Assembly: GCF_000418325.1 (NCBI RefSeq)
Contig: NC_021658.1
Coordinates: 1,984,001 to 2,048,000 of the forward strand
Direction of reading: 5' to 3'
Source of the DNA: Sorangium cellulosum So0157-2
GTDB taxonomy: Bacteria; Myxococcota_A; Polyangia; Polyangiales; Polyangiaceae
Length of the DNA: 64,000 bases
The translations under genes and the position numbers were made by a program. Below, one piece after another: positions 43,056-50,500 of the stretch. The notes under the pieces were generated by a model. The model was not told where the DNA came from and did not search any database. It was given only the letters and a program-made list of their open reading frames with translations. Position 1 is the stretch's first letter, and each line of letters opens with the position of its first letter.

Positions 43056-44708
43056 TTACTGGACCTGGATCGTGAACTCGTCGGCGAGGCGGCCGTCCAC
43101 GTCCTTGAAGTACGCGGTCGCGCGCTTCGGGTCCCCGCCCACGTTGAAGCGGATGAACAGGGCGCCGTAGTCGGCGGTGCCGGACATCAGCGTTCCGTTC
43201 TTCACCCACTTGTTGCTCGCGTAGTACGACGACCACCACGTGTCGTCGTCGTGGCTCGCCGCCTCGTAATCGCGGATCCCCACGCCGCCGAGGCCCGACA
43301 CGAACACGAAATTCCGGTTCGGGCCGAGCTCGACCAGGTTGAAGGCGCCCGTCTTGCCGTGGCCGGTCGAGGCGTTGCCGACGTCGGTGAGGGTCAGCGT
43401 GCGCGAGTAGGAGTGCTCGTGCCCCGTCGCGACGATCGCGCCGGCGTTCATGCACGCCTGGTAGGCGCTCCAGCCCACCTCGTTCGATTTGCCGCCGACC
43501 TGCATGTCGTGCTGGTTCTTGTGCCAGGCGCACACCGACCAGATCGAGTTGTCGCTCGCGAGCGCGTCCTGGATGAAGCTCACCTGATCGGACGCGTTGG
43601 CGCCGCAGGTCGAGCGGAGCTCGCCCGTCCCGATGCAGGACTGCACGATGAACAGCCCGCGGAAGTTGCACGTCGCCTTGACGCCGAGCTCGCCCGTGCA
43701 GTTCATGTCCGGCACGCGCGCGTGGCGGGCCTGGATATAGCTGGCGTATCCGCTGCTGCCGCCCCACGCCGCGGCGTCGTGGTTGCCGATGATGGCGAAA
43801 TAAGGATAGTTCGGGCCGAGGATGCCGTTGATCCGGTTCTCCCACGCCGCCGGGTTATTGGCGTAGTCGAAGTCGCCGTTGTGGATGGTCGCGGCGGCGC
43901 CCTCGTCCTCGATGAGCTGGAGCACCGCGTCCGCGTTGCTGCCGTTGCCCTGGTCGCCGATGAACGCGACGAGGAGCCCCGGGTCGGTCGAGCTTCCGGT
44001 GCCGCTCGACGTTCCGTAGGTGATCGTGAGCTTCGGCCGGTACGACACGGTCCCGTGCTCCGAGGAGGCGAAGTCGATGCCGTTCGTGTTCGACGAGCTC
44101 GCGATGACGACGCCGTTGTTGGACGTCCCGTCGACCCACGCCTGCACGAGCGCCACGCCGGCCGCGTTCAGGGTGATCGTCCTGGAGCCGGCGCTGCCGG
44201 TGACGCTGCCCACGAGGTTGCCGCGATCGGTCGAGCCCATCGCGCCCGCGGTGGCCCACGCCGTCGTGGAGGTCGCGTTGTTCCAGGTGACCTGCGACTC
44301 GCTCCACGAGCGCTTCACCTCGTAGACGTTGTAGGTGTTCGAGGAGCCGTCGGTGACCTGGAGGGTGATCGACGCCGACTGGACGGTGCTCCCCGCGGGG
44401 ATGCCGGAGAGGGTCCACTTCAGCAGGCAGGACTTGTCCACGCCCGAGCCGTCGTCGCCGTCGGCCTCGCACGTGGTCGCCCCGCCGTAGCTCGTGGTGG
44501 CGGCGGCCTGCCGGATCGTCGCGTCGGTCGAGCCCGCGTACGACGAGCTCGGGAGCGACCCCTGCTGGAAGGAGACGGTGGTCAGCGCCTGCTGCGCCTC
44601 CGAGATCTCCTCGATCTCGCCCTCGGCTCCGCAGGCATTGACGATCGCGATCGCCGGGAGGGCGGCGCAGAGGACGCCCATCGGCAGCCGAGACCAGCTC
44701 GCCGTCAT
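43056..44708 (-). CDS. Secreted calcineurin-like metallophosphoesterase with CBM96/DNRLRE domain
   Basis: A 550-residue exported protein starting at ATG 44708 (MTASWSRLPMGVL); an in-frame ATG 15 codons upstream is less likely as it spoils the signal. The signal ends near NACG, possibly a lipobox. Residues about 40-235 form a DNRLRE/CBM96 beta-sandwich (ATIRQAAATTSYGG, LLKWTLSGIPAGSTVQSASI, WNNATSTTAW). A Gly/Ser linker leads to a phosphoesterase domain with FIGDQGNGSN, IHNGDFDYAN, IIGNHDAAA and ATGHEHSYSR, the metal-binding series of purple-acid-phosphatase-like enzymes. Phosphate-ester hydrolysis on a polysaccharide-bound enzyme is the inference. Upstream DNA (44760-44880) is AT-rich. Confidence 0.88.
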   Translation of the reverse strand: MTASWSRLPMGVLCAALPAIAIVNACGAEGEIEEISEAQQALTTVSFQQGSLPSSSYAGSTDATIRQAAATTSYGGATTCEADGDDGSGVDKSCLLKWTLSGIPAGSTVQSASITLQVTDGSSNTYNVYEVKRSWSESQVTWNNATSTTAWATAGAMGSTDRGNLVGSVTGSAGSRTITLNAAGVALVQAWVDGTSNNGVVIASSSNTNGIDFASSEHGTVSYRPKLTITYGTSSGTGSSTDPGLLVAFIGDQGNGSNADAVLQLIEDEGAAATIHNGDFDYANNPAAWENRINGILGPNYPYFAIIGNHDAAAWGGSSGYASYIQARHARVPDMNCTGELGVKATCNFRGLFIVQSCIGTGELRSTCGANASDQVSFIQDALASDNSIWSVCAWHKNQHDMQVGGKSNEVGWSAYQACMNAGAIVATGHEHSYSRTLTLTDVGNASTGHGKTGAFNLVELGPNRNFVFVSGLGGVGIRDYEAASHDDDTWWSSYYASNKWVKNGTLMSGTADYGALFIRFNVGGDPKRATAYFKDVDGRLADEFTIQVQ

Positions 44709-44978
44709 TCGCTTGTGTCCGGGTAATTCATCTCGCGCGCGCGAGCTCTGCATGGATGCGTGCCTTTCTCTTGTAAATGCGAGCTTTGGTGTGAGCGTTG
44801 CGCGAGCAAGTTAAAGGACCGTCTATTGATAAAGTCTCAACGTTTTGGTGGCGATTTTGTGTCCTTTCCATGATGCGCCGCGGGCGCCCGAGACGGCGTG
44901 AGCGCGTGCGTGGCTGGCTGTCCAGCCGTGTGGGACGTCCTCGCCACGCCTGCACGTGGTGCTCGGCTCCGCCGCACG

Positions 44979-45629
44979 TCAATAGAGATCTCCGAGACAC
45001 TGGACGGCGAAGCTGCCCGACTCGCCTCGCGTGCAGGCGGGCGCGCTGGAGCAATCGCCCTCGCGGGGGTCGGTGGCGGCTTCGGACAGGCAGTCGCAGG
45101 ACGGCTCCGCCATGCAGGTGGTCGGTATCTCCTCACAGGTCCGCCGCGTCGGCATCTTGAAGAGCTCGTCGTGACCATCCTCGACGATCTGGCAGTATTC
45201 GGAGATCGCGTCGCAGAAATAGCTGCCGCACGCGATCGTCCCCGGCGGCGCGGCGCCGCTGCACTCCTCGCCGCTGCCGATGCTCACGCCGGCCCGCGCG
45301 GCCTCGCAGGCGCTCGCGTAGACGCGCCCGTCGCACGCGCAGATCTCCCGGGGCGTGGCGGTGTCGCACGACGTGGGACGCGGCTGGCAAACCCCGTAGT
45401 TCCCGGGGACGATGCCTCCCTCGCCGCAGTCGCCCGGAGGGTAGACGCAGACCTGGTCCGGGGTGCACGTCGCGCCGCCGCACGGCTCCGCGCCCGCTCC
45501 CTCCGGCCCGCACGCCGCGAGCAGCGCGGCGACGGCTGCGGCGCTCGCGAGCGCAAGCGCCCTGCGCCCCCCGCCCGTCGCGCGACGCCGCGCTGGCCGC
45601 TGCGCTTCTGTCCTTGCCGGTAGACTCAC
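44979..45629 (-). CDS. Lipoprotein with Kazal-like cysteine domain
   Basis: A 216-residue protein. The start is GTG 45629, chosen because GAGGAGGG lies seven bases upstream; longer in-frame versions would run into the GAGGCACAG repeat. The N-terminal arm is basic, then the signal ends in LLAAC. The mature part has about 16 cysteines. REICACDGRVYASACEAARAGVSI followed by SGEEC resembles the Kazal inhibitor pattern C-x-C-D-G-x-x-Y-x-x-x-C, common in myxobacterial lipoproteins. Two further Cys modules lie on either side (CTPDQVCVYPPGDC; CDCLSEAATDPREGDC). Serine-protease inhibition at the cell surface is possible, not shown. Confidence 0.78.
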   Translation of the reverse strand: MSLPARTEAQRPARRRATGGGRRALALASAAAVAALLAACGPEGAGAEPCGGATCTPDQVCVYPPGDCGEGGIVPGNYGVCQPRPTSCDTATPREICACDGRVYASACEAARAGVSIGSGEECSGAAPPGTIACGSYFCDAISEYCQIVEDGHDELFKMPTRRTCEEIPTTCMAEPSCDCLSEAATDPREGDCSSAPACTRGESGSFAVQCLGDLY

Positions 45630-46017
45630 GTCGATCCCTCCTCTCACGACTCCGTGGGTGAGAAGAGGGGGAGCCATAGAGGCACAGAGGGCACAGAGGA
45701 GTGCAAGAGAAAGAAAGAAGAGACTCTGTATCCTCTGTGCCTCTGTGGCTCCCCCTCTCATGAGACCAGAGACGAGCCCGGACGACGAGCTGCCAGCGCG
45801 GAGCTCGGCCGCATCGGGTACAGCGACTATGGACGGAGAAGACCGAGAGGACGCCGAGAATGCCAGGAGAGCCAGGAAATCCTCGTTCGTGGCGTCTCGA
45901 CGGATCGTCTCGTTGCCTTCGGAGCACCGCTATAGAGGAAGCGGCCAACCTCTTGTGCAACAAGTCGGTGTCGGGATCGGGGCGCGGCCTCCGCGCGGCG
46001 AGTCCGTCGCGCGCCGG
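45630..46017. other. Repeat-bearing spacer between minus-strand genes
   Basis: About 390 bases. The part up to 45650 holds the ribosome-binding site of the Kazal-like lipoprotein. The GAGGCACAG inverted repeat occupies 45664-45759. Beyond it (45770-46017) nothing was recognised: short ORFs on both strands have no family features. It contains a mildly AT-rich patch near 45930-45960. Confidence 0.5.
45664..45759. repeat. Inverted repeat of GAGGCACAG units
   Basis: The left arm (45664-45699) carries GAGGGGGAGCCATAGAGGCA and continues with CAGAGGGCACAGAGG. The right arm (45730-45759) is its reverse complement with one mismatch, giving a stem of about 28 bases around a 30-base purine-rich loop (AAGAGAAAGAAAGAAG). 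Same design as the CGCAAAG elements at 9926 and 16886: short tandem unit inside a long inverted repeat with purine-rich flanks. Confidence 0.8.
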
Positions 46018-46932
46018 TCACTCGAGGTCGGGCCGGGCGCTGCCCATGCCGATCGCCCACGCCATCGTGTACCGCGCGTTGATCTCGCAGCGGGGGTTCC
46101 AGCGCAGGCCCCCGCGCTCGTCCTCCCAGCGGAAGGCGTCGATCCCGAAGGGCCCGAAATAGCCCGCGCCGGCGAGCGCCTCGCCCGCCTCGAGCGCGGC
46201 CTCGACGAGCCGCCGGCGCTCGTCGCCGTCGAGGTCGCCCTCGCCGGCGAGCGCGGCGCCGAGGTACGCCCCGCGGTCGTCGCAGCGCTGGGCGCACGGG
46301 GCGCCGAGGCGGACCGCGCCGCCGCGGGCGACGTGGCCGTGCAGCGAGAAGTCGCCGCGGCGCTCGACCCAGGGCTCGACCTGGAGGCCGCGGTCGGGGG
46401 AGGCGGGGTCGAGCGACGCGGCCGCCCAGGGCCGCGCGTCGGGCGGCAGGGGGCCGCGGGCGACCCGGCACCCGGCGGCCCCGGCGAAGCCGAACGGCCG
46501 CTTGAGCAGCCAGTGGCCGGTCGGCGTGGGCGCCGCGATCGCGGCCTCGAGCTCGGCCAGGGTGACGACATGGCGCGCGCCGGGCAGCGTCTGGCCGAGG
46601 TCCGCGCAGAACCTCCGGTGGTTGACGCGGCGGAGCACCTCGAGCGGCGGCGCGTCCGCGAGGGGGACGCCGGCGCGGCCGAGGAGGCGCCGGGCGCGGG
46701 GCGTGGGGCACCACGCGCGGCCGACGAGCGCGGCGCCGGGCGGCGCCGGCGGCACCAGCGGCGCGGGGAGGTCGGGGCTGAGCACGACGTCGCCGGGGCG
46801 CAGCAGGGCCGCGACCCGGCCGGCGAGCTCCGGGGCCCGGCCGGCGACCGCGGCGCGAGGGGTGTACCCCGCGGGGCGGGCGAGCTCCTCGTCGGCGTCG
46901 AAGTTCAGGATCCAGGCGCTCGCTCGGTCCAT
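46018..46932 (-). CDS. ATP-grasp-like protein
   Basis: A 304-residue protein starting at ATG 46932 (MDRASAWILNFD), which overlaps the end of the DUF455 gene by 28 bases. WLLKRPFGFAGAAGCRV looks like the ATP-grasp lysine and flexible Gly loop, LQVEPWVERRGDFSLHG like the adenine-binding strand, and GLRWNPRCEINARYTMAWAIG carries Glu and Asn residues in the place of the Mg-ATP site. The N-terminal third is a Rossmann-like pre-ATP-grasp region. ATP-grasp enzymes join a carboxylate to an amine, thiol or imino group; the acceptor is unknown. The pairing with a ferritin-like DUF455 protein could mean a small peptide or metal-containing modification pathway (inference). Confidence 0.75.
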   Translation of the reverse strand: MDRASAWILNFDADEELARPAGYTPRAAVAGRAPELAGRVAALLRPGDVVLSPDLPAPLVPPAPPGAALVGRAWCPTPRARRLLGRAGVPLADAPPLEVLRRVNHRRFCADLGQTLPGARHVVTLAELEAAIAAPTPTGHWLLKRPFGFAGAAGCRVARGPLPPDARPWAAASLDPASPDRGLQVEPWVERRGDFSLHGHVARGGAVRLGAPCAQRCDDRGAYLGAALAGEGDLDGDERRRLVEAALEAGEALAGAGYFGPFGIDAFRWEDERGGLRWNPRCEINARYTMAWAIGMGSARPDLE

Positions 46933-47840
46933 GCGGCCAGCGCGTCGAGGAACGGCTCGGAGAGGCCGGACCGGCTCCGGTCGCGGCGGTTCATCGGCTC
47001 GCCCCGCATGAGCAGCGGCGAGAGGGGCGGCGGGATGTGGCGGACCCACGTCTCGAAGTCGCCCGGCGCGTGGGGCGAGTCGCCGCCCGGCGCGTGGGGC
47101 GAGGCGCCGCCCGGCGCCTGGGTGAAGCGGCGGAACCAGCGGACCCCGAAGCGCACGTGCGGGATCTCCTCGGCGCAGACCCGCTCGGTGAGCGCGGCGC
47201 CCTCGTCGTCGCCGATGGCGCGGAAGCGCTCGGCGAAGCGCGCGGTGTGGTCGAGGTTGCCCCCCTCGAGGCCCATCCCCATCACCGCCACGAACTGCGC
47301 GGGCGACGCGGCGGCGGGCACCCGCGACCAGAACCAGTCGCGCACCGGGAAGTCGCCGAAGCGGTGGCCGATCGCGGCGAGGTAGGCCGCGTAGAGCCGC
47401 ATGTGGCGCACCTCGTCGAGGGCGATCCGGACGAGGCCGCCGCGGAACGCGCGCGGCGTCTGCGGGAAGGCGAGCAGCGCCCAGGCCATCAGCTCTGCGG
47501 CCTGGAGCTCGTGGTGCATGAACGCGTGGAAGAGCTGCGCGCGTCGCGCCGGGTTGCGCAGCGCCTCGGGCCCCGGGCTCTTCGATGCGCGCACGGAGAT
47601 GCGCAGCTCGGCGGGCCGGCCCGGGCGAGCGATGCGGCGCGGCGTCGCGGGGTCGGGCTCCCAGACCGACGGCACGGGGGGCGGCTCGAGCTTGTGTGCG
47701 AGATCGGTGGCGAGGACGTAATCCCAGGCCCAGCGCTGGACGGTGCCCGGCGGAGGCGGCTCGGCGGCGCCCGGCGGAGGCGGCTCGACGGTGCCCGGCG
47801 GAGGCAGAGGCGGGGCGCTGGGCGGGGCGGGAGACATCAT
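46905..47840 (-). CDS. DUF455 ferritin-like domain protein
   Basis: A 311-residue protein with ATG at 47840. The first 40 residues are PPPPGTVEPPPPGAAEPPPP, a tandem Pro repeat. The DUF455 ferritin-like core follows: FHAFMHHELQAAELMAWALLAF, RIALDEVRHMRLY and CAEEIPHVRFGVRWF, supplying Glu and His residues that could hold a di-metal centre in a four-helix bundle. Members of this family are of unknown function, with an oxidative role suspected. A short repeat (APGGASPHAPGGDSPHAPG) interrupts the helices near residue 250. The gene overlaps the ATP-grasp-like gene, so they are an operon. A 23-base palindrome lies 88 bases upstream. Confidence 0.88.
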   Translation of the reverse strand: MMSPAPPSAPPLPPPGTVEPPPPGAAEPPPPGTVQRWAWDYVLATDLAHKLEPPPVPSVWEPDPATPRRIARPGRPAELRISVRASKSPGPEALRNPARRAQLFHAFMHHELQAAELMAWALLAFPQTPRAFRGGLVRIALDEVRHMRLYAAYLAAIGHRFGDFPVRDWFWSRVPAAASPAQFVAVMGMGLEGGNLDHTARFAERFRAIGDDEGAALTERVCAEEIPHVRFGVRWFRRFTQAPGGASPHAPGGDSPHAPGDFETWVRHIPPPLSPLLMRGEPMNRRDRSRSGLSEPFLDALAAWTERAPGS

Positions 47841-47928
47841 GGCACGGCAGGGGGGCGCTGCTCCCTACCACAGCTCGAGGTCGCCGGCGGGTCGCCGTGG
47901 CGTGTGTCCGCAGCGCGCCCGCGTGCAG

Positions 47929-47951
47929 ATTGGTTAGTGTTACTAACTAAT
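47929..47951. promoter_or_regulatory. TetR-style operator palindrome upstream of DUF455 gene
   Basis: ATTGGTTAGT-GTT-ACTAACTAAT: ten-base arms with one mismatch around a 3-base centre. TTAGT...ACTAA palindromes of this size are typical binding sites of TetR-family repressors. It lies 88 bases upstream of the DUF455 start, in AT-rich DNA. No TetR gene is in the window. Confidence 0.6.
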
Positions 47952-48238
47952 CATGTTGCGCCATCTTTCCCGTCGAGCCCGGCCACCCCCCCGGGCGGGT
48001 GCCTCCGCCGCGCGCAACCGGGACGGCATGTAGGTCTGCCTCGGTGCTCGCGAGGGGGCCTGTGCGGAGGGACGCCCTTGCGGCGCTGTGGAGCTTCGGC
48101 GGGCGCCCCCGGTCGTCCCCTGTCTTCTGGATCCTCGCTGGCCGCACCGGCGGGGAGCTGCTGGGCGGGGAGCTGCCGTGAACGGGAATATTCCCCGATG
48201 CTCGCGACTGCGGGGCAGCGTCCGGTCGTCGCGCGCGC

Positions 48239-48266
48239 CATGTCACGGCGCCATGTCACGATGACA
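48239..48266. promoter_or_regulatory. TGTCAC direct repeat and palindrome upstream of DUF2325 gene
   Basis: CCATGTCACG occurs at 48239 and again at 48251, 12 bases apart, and the second copy runs into a palindrome TGTCA-CGA-TGACA (48254-48266). A perfect 13-base version is found downstream of the same gene at 48822. The site is 111 bases upstream of the DUF2325 start codon. Confidence 0.55.
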
Positions 48267-48377
48267 GAGGCCTTCGCGATGCGGCGACATTTTGCCGGGG
48301 AATAGACCCGCACCGCGAGATTTGCGCGGAAATGCCCGCTCGAGGAGCGTGGCTTACGCCTTGCTCCTGGGGATCGC

Positions 48378-48707
48378 ATGAAGGCGCAGCGGCGTTCCCA
48401 GGCGGTCGACAGGAAGCGCGAGGAGCAGACGGTGCTGGTCATCGGGGGCAGCGGCGGCATGTCCAGCCGCTACCGCGATGTGGTCGAGAAGCACGGCTGG
48501 TCGCTGCGCCATTATGAGAACCGCGTGCCCCCGGGGGCGCGCCACGGCGTGGGGAGGATCGCGCTCATCGTGATCATGGTGACGATGGTCTCGCACGCGC
48601 TGCGCGATCAGATGCAGACCCTCGCTGCGGACGGCGCCCCCGTCGTGTACCTGCGCAGCGCCTCGGTCTCCGCGCTGCGCGCCGCCCTCGAGCAGCGGAC
48701 CGCCTGA
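48378..48707 (+). CDS. DUF2325 domain protein
   Basis: A 109-residue protein. TVLVIGGSGGMSSRYRDVVEKHGW, then VGRIALIVIMVTMVSHAL and GAPVVYLRSASVSALRAAL match the DUF2325 domain, a small Rossmann-like fold with the ending LRSS..S..RAL. The ordinary DUF2325 has a C-P-T-D-C or similar cysteine site in the middle; here that place reads IVIMVTMVSHA without cysteines, so any metal site is lost. The N-terminus is a basic helix (MKAQRRSQAVDRKREEQ). Function of the family is unknown. The flanking TGTCAC palindromes suggest that it is specifically regulated. A hairpin candidate lies at 48774-48805. Confidence 0.8.
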   Translation: MKAQRRSQAVDRKREEQTVLVIGGSGGMSSRYRDVVEKHGWSLRHYENRVPPGARHGVGRIALIVIMVTMVSHALRDQMQTLAADGAPVVYLRSASVSALRAALEQRTA

Positions 48708-48773
48708 CACGACGTCAAGCCCGTGGATGTCTGTTCCGGGCCGTCCCGTGGTCGTGGTCGGAGTCGATCACGA

Positions 48774-48805
48774 GGCGGGCAGACAACAGCCATGCTGTCC
48801 CCGCC
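48774..48805 (+). terminator. Hairpin downstream of the DUF2325 gene
   Basis: GGCGGG (48774-48779) pairs with CCCGCC (48800-48805), and an inner stem ACAGC/GCTGT closes a CAT loop, with an asymmetric bulge between. It sits between convergent genes, 67 bases after the DUF2325 stop. Moderate support only. Confidence 0.4.
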
Positions 48806-48821
48806 TTCACGGGAGCTCTCA

Positions 48822-48834
48822 TGTCACGGTGACA
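48822..48834. promoter_or_regulatory. Perfect 13-base palindrome TGTCACGGTGACA
   Basis: TGTCAC-G-GTGACA is an exact palindrome and the same motif as the pair at 48239-48266 on the other side of DUF2325. It lies between two convergent genes, where a promoter operator is unexpected; it may belong to a looped or roadblock arrangement, or serve an unannotated transcript. Confidence 0.5.
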
Positions 48835-48861
48835 AGGCGTCCGAGCCGCTCCGGGGCGCCC

Positions 48862-49080
48862 TCAGCGCACGCCGACGAGGCGCTGCATGAGGCGCTGGAA
48901 CTCGGGGACCGAGAGATCGATGTGCTCGACGACGCGGCCGTAGAGCGTGGCCGTGGGCACGTTGCGGCCGCCGAACTCCCGCTCGAGCTCGGAGAGCTTC
49001 CAGAGGATGATGCGCTCGGCGCGCGTCAGGCCGTCGCGCACATCCGGGAGATCGTCGAGCGGGGATCGCCTGGGGGACAT
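48862..49080 (-). CDS. Small conserved-looking helical protein, unknown
   Basis: A 72-residue protein, ATG 49080 with AGGAG seven bases upstream, the best ribosome-binding site in this stretch. The sequence MSPRRSPLDDLPDVRDGLTR, then AERIILWKLSELEREFGGRN and VPTATLYGRVVEHIDLSVPE is regular and helix-rich, like a tiny winged-helix or coiled-coil regulator, but no family was recognised. The zinc-ribbon/PH gene is downstream on the opposite side (its 5' end points the same way), 43 bases away from 49123. Real gene by codon use and start signal; function unknown. Confidence 0.65.
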   Translation of the reverse strand: MSPRRSPLDDLPDVRDGLTRAERIILWKLSELEREFGGRNVPTATLYGRVVEHIDLSVPEFQRLMQRLVGVR

Positions 49081-49123
49081 GGTCGGGCTCCTATCAGGCC
49101 TGCGCCGCCGCGCGAAGCCCGCG

Positions 49124-49711
49124 CTACTGCACGACCCCGAGCACGCGCTGCTGGCGCGCGAGCTCCGCCGCGTTCTTGAGCGCCTCGAACAGCTCGCGCG
49201 ACGCCGGCAGGCCCCGGATCACGAGCTCGGGATCGCTCGCGTCCTTCGTGAACACGCGGATCTCGGCGATGTCGAGCAGCCGATCCATGAACGTCTGGCG
49301 GAGGTCGAGGTCGTGCACCCGCCAGAGCTGGAGGGTCTCGATCCGCCGCGTGAGCAGGCCGGCCTCGTAGTCGATCGTGCGGTCGGTGATCTTGTAGCGG
49401 AGGCTCTTGCGCTTCCAGTGCAGGATGCCGAGCCACACGAGGCCCACCAGCACGAGCGAGAGCACGCTCGCGGCCACGTAGGACCAGAACCACGCCTTCC
49501 AGCTCGGCGCCCCCTCGAAGAGGACGCGCGCCCCGCCCGGCGAGGCGGCGAGCGCGCCCGCCGCGGGGGAGAGCGCGCCGGGCGCGGGGGCGAGCGGCGC
49601 GGCCAGGGCCGTGGCCGCCGCAGGCGCTCGTTCTTCGAGCATGCTGCCGCAGAAGCGGCACTTGATCGCGGCGTCCTGGATCTGCTCCGCGCAGAAGGGG
49701 CACGGTTTCAC
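49124..49711 (-). CDS. Zinc-ribbon membrane protein with bacterial PH-like domain
   Basis: A 195-residue protein, started at GTG 49711 to give MKPCPFCAEQIQDAAIKCRFCGS, the standard double-CxxC zinc ribbon at the N-terminus; a longer in-frame start 17 codons upstream adds nothing conserved. A Pro/Ala linker (45-75) follows, then a hydrophobic helix (SYVAASVLSLVLVGLVWLGI) and a bPH_2/YdbS-like domain: YKITDRTIDYEAGLLTRRIETLQLWRVHDL with I-R-G at the end. Such PH-like domains sit on membranes; role unknown. The ending LARQQRVLGVVQ follows the domain closely. Confidence 0.85.
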   Translation of the reverse strand: MKPCPFCAEQIQDAAIKCRFCGSMLEERAPAAATALAAPLAPAPGALSPAAGALAASPGGARVLFEGAPSWKAWFWSYVAASVLSLVLVGLVWLGILHWKRKSLRYKITDRTIDYEAGLLTRRIETLQLWRVHDLDLRQTFMDRLLDIAEIRVFTKDASDPELVIRGLPASRELFEALKNAAELARQQRVLGVVQ

Positions 49712-49881
49712 GCCGGCGATTGTAGTACGACGCCCGCCGGCGGACAGCGCGCCGACGACCACGCCCGCCGGTTCTGCGGAGCGCCCGACCGACGCGATTG
49801 CATCTGCCCGGGACCCTCGTCAGGATCCGCGGCACCCGGCACGCGACGGGCCTGGCGGTGGCCGCCCGGTGGAGCGACTCG

Positions 49882-50454
49882 ATGAGCAACGTCAAGGGCA
49901 ACGCGCTGGGGGGGTTCAAGAACTTCGTGGCCGCGCAGCACGGCGCTGCCGGCGTGGAGCGGTGGCTGGAGGCCCTGAGCCCGCAGGAAGCCGCGCAGGT
50001 CGGCGGCATCATCCTGCCGCACGGCTGGTACCCGGTGGGCCTCTGGAACCGCCTCACCGACCACTACCTGACGCTGTTCGGCGGCGGCCATCCGCAGTGC
50101 TTCCGGCCCATCGCCGCCGCCATCGCCGAGGAGGACCTGCAACGGTTCTTCACGGTGCTGCTCAAGGCCGCGTCCCCCGCCACGGTGCTGCGCAGGTCCG
50201 CCTCGCTCTGGGAGCGCTACTTCGACGAGGGCACGATGGAGGCGAGCGAGGTCGCCCCGAGGCGCTACACGGTCCGCCTCACCGCGTCGAGGCTCCCGGA
50301 CCGCGGCCCCGGGCCGATCACCTGCTCGGTGGGCATCCCGGTATGGCAGGAGCGGCTCATGTCCCACATGGGCGCCCGGGAGGGCCGCTGCCTGCACACC
50401 CGTTGCCGCTTCCGCGGCGCCAAGGCCTGCGAGTTCGACGTGTCGTGGGGGTGA
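49882..50454 (+). CDS. DUF2378/V4R-like myxobacterial protein
   Basis: A 190-residue protein starting at ATG 49882 (MSNVKGNALGGFKNFV), with GGAG eight bases upstream; an upstream in-frame start lacks that signal. The overall pattern resembles the myxobacterial DUF2378 family: an N-terminal VKG block, helices EALSPQEA and WYPVGLWNRLTDHYLTLFGGG, then a beta-rich half ending CRFRGAKACEFDVSW. The final C-x-x-x-GAKACEF-x-x-W is like the V4R small-molecule-binding fold. DUF2378 is expanded in myxobacteria, often as regulatory or gliding-related ORFs. Ligand unknown. Convergent with the flavoprotein gene. Confidence 0.78.
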   Translation: MSNVKGNALGGFKNFVAAQHGAAGVERWLEALSPQEAAQVGGIILPHGWYPVGLWNRLTDHYLTLFGGGHPQCFRPIAAAIAEEDLQRFFTVLLKAASPATVLRRSASLWERYFDEGTMEASEVAPRRYTVRLTASRLPDRGPGPITCSVGIPVWQERLMSHMGAREGRCLHTRCRFRGAKACEFDVSWG

Positions 50455-50480
50455 CCGCGCCGCGAGGGCGCGCTCGCTCG

Positions 50481-50500
50481 GGCGCCGCCGGTCCGGCGCC
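50481..50500. terminator. Bidirectional hairpin between convergent genes
   Basis: GGCGCCG (50481-50487) and CGGCGCC (50494-50500) form a 7-base stem with a CCGGTC loop. It directly abuts the stop codon of the minus-strand flavoprotein gene at 50501 and lies 26 bases after the plus-strand stop. Confidence 0.5.

Larger units (their letters stand above)
47841..48377. other. Divergent regulatory region rich in palindromes
   Basis: About 535 bases between the minus-strand DUF455 gene and the plus-strand DUF2325 gene, without a credible gene. It holds a TetR-style 23-base palindrome (47929-47951), a perfect 12-base palindrome GGGAATATTCCC (48184-48195), a repeated CCATGTCACG plus TGTCACGATGACA (48239-48266), and a local AT-rich patch around 47928-47955. 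Density of operator-like signals here is unmatched elsewhere in the window. Confidence 0.65.

Noticed and set aside
47951..48460. Minus-strand ORF across the DUF2325 upstream region
   Set aside because: Pro/Arg-rich shadow with no start signal; it would overlap DUF2325 and all operator-like sites.
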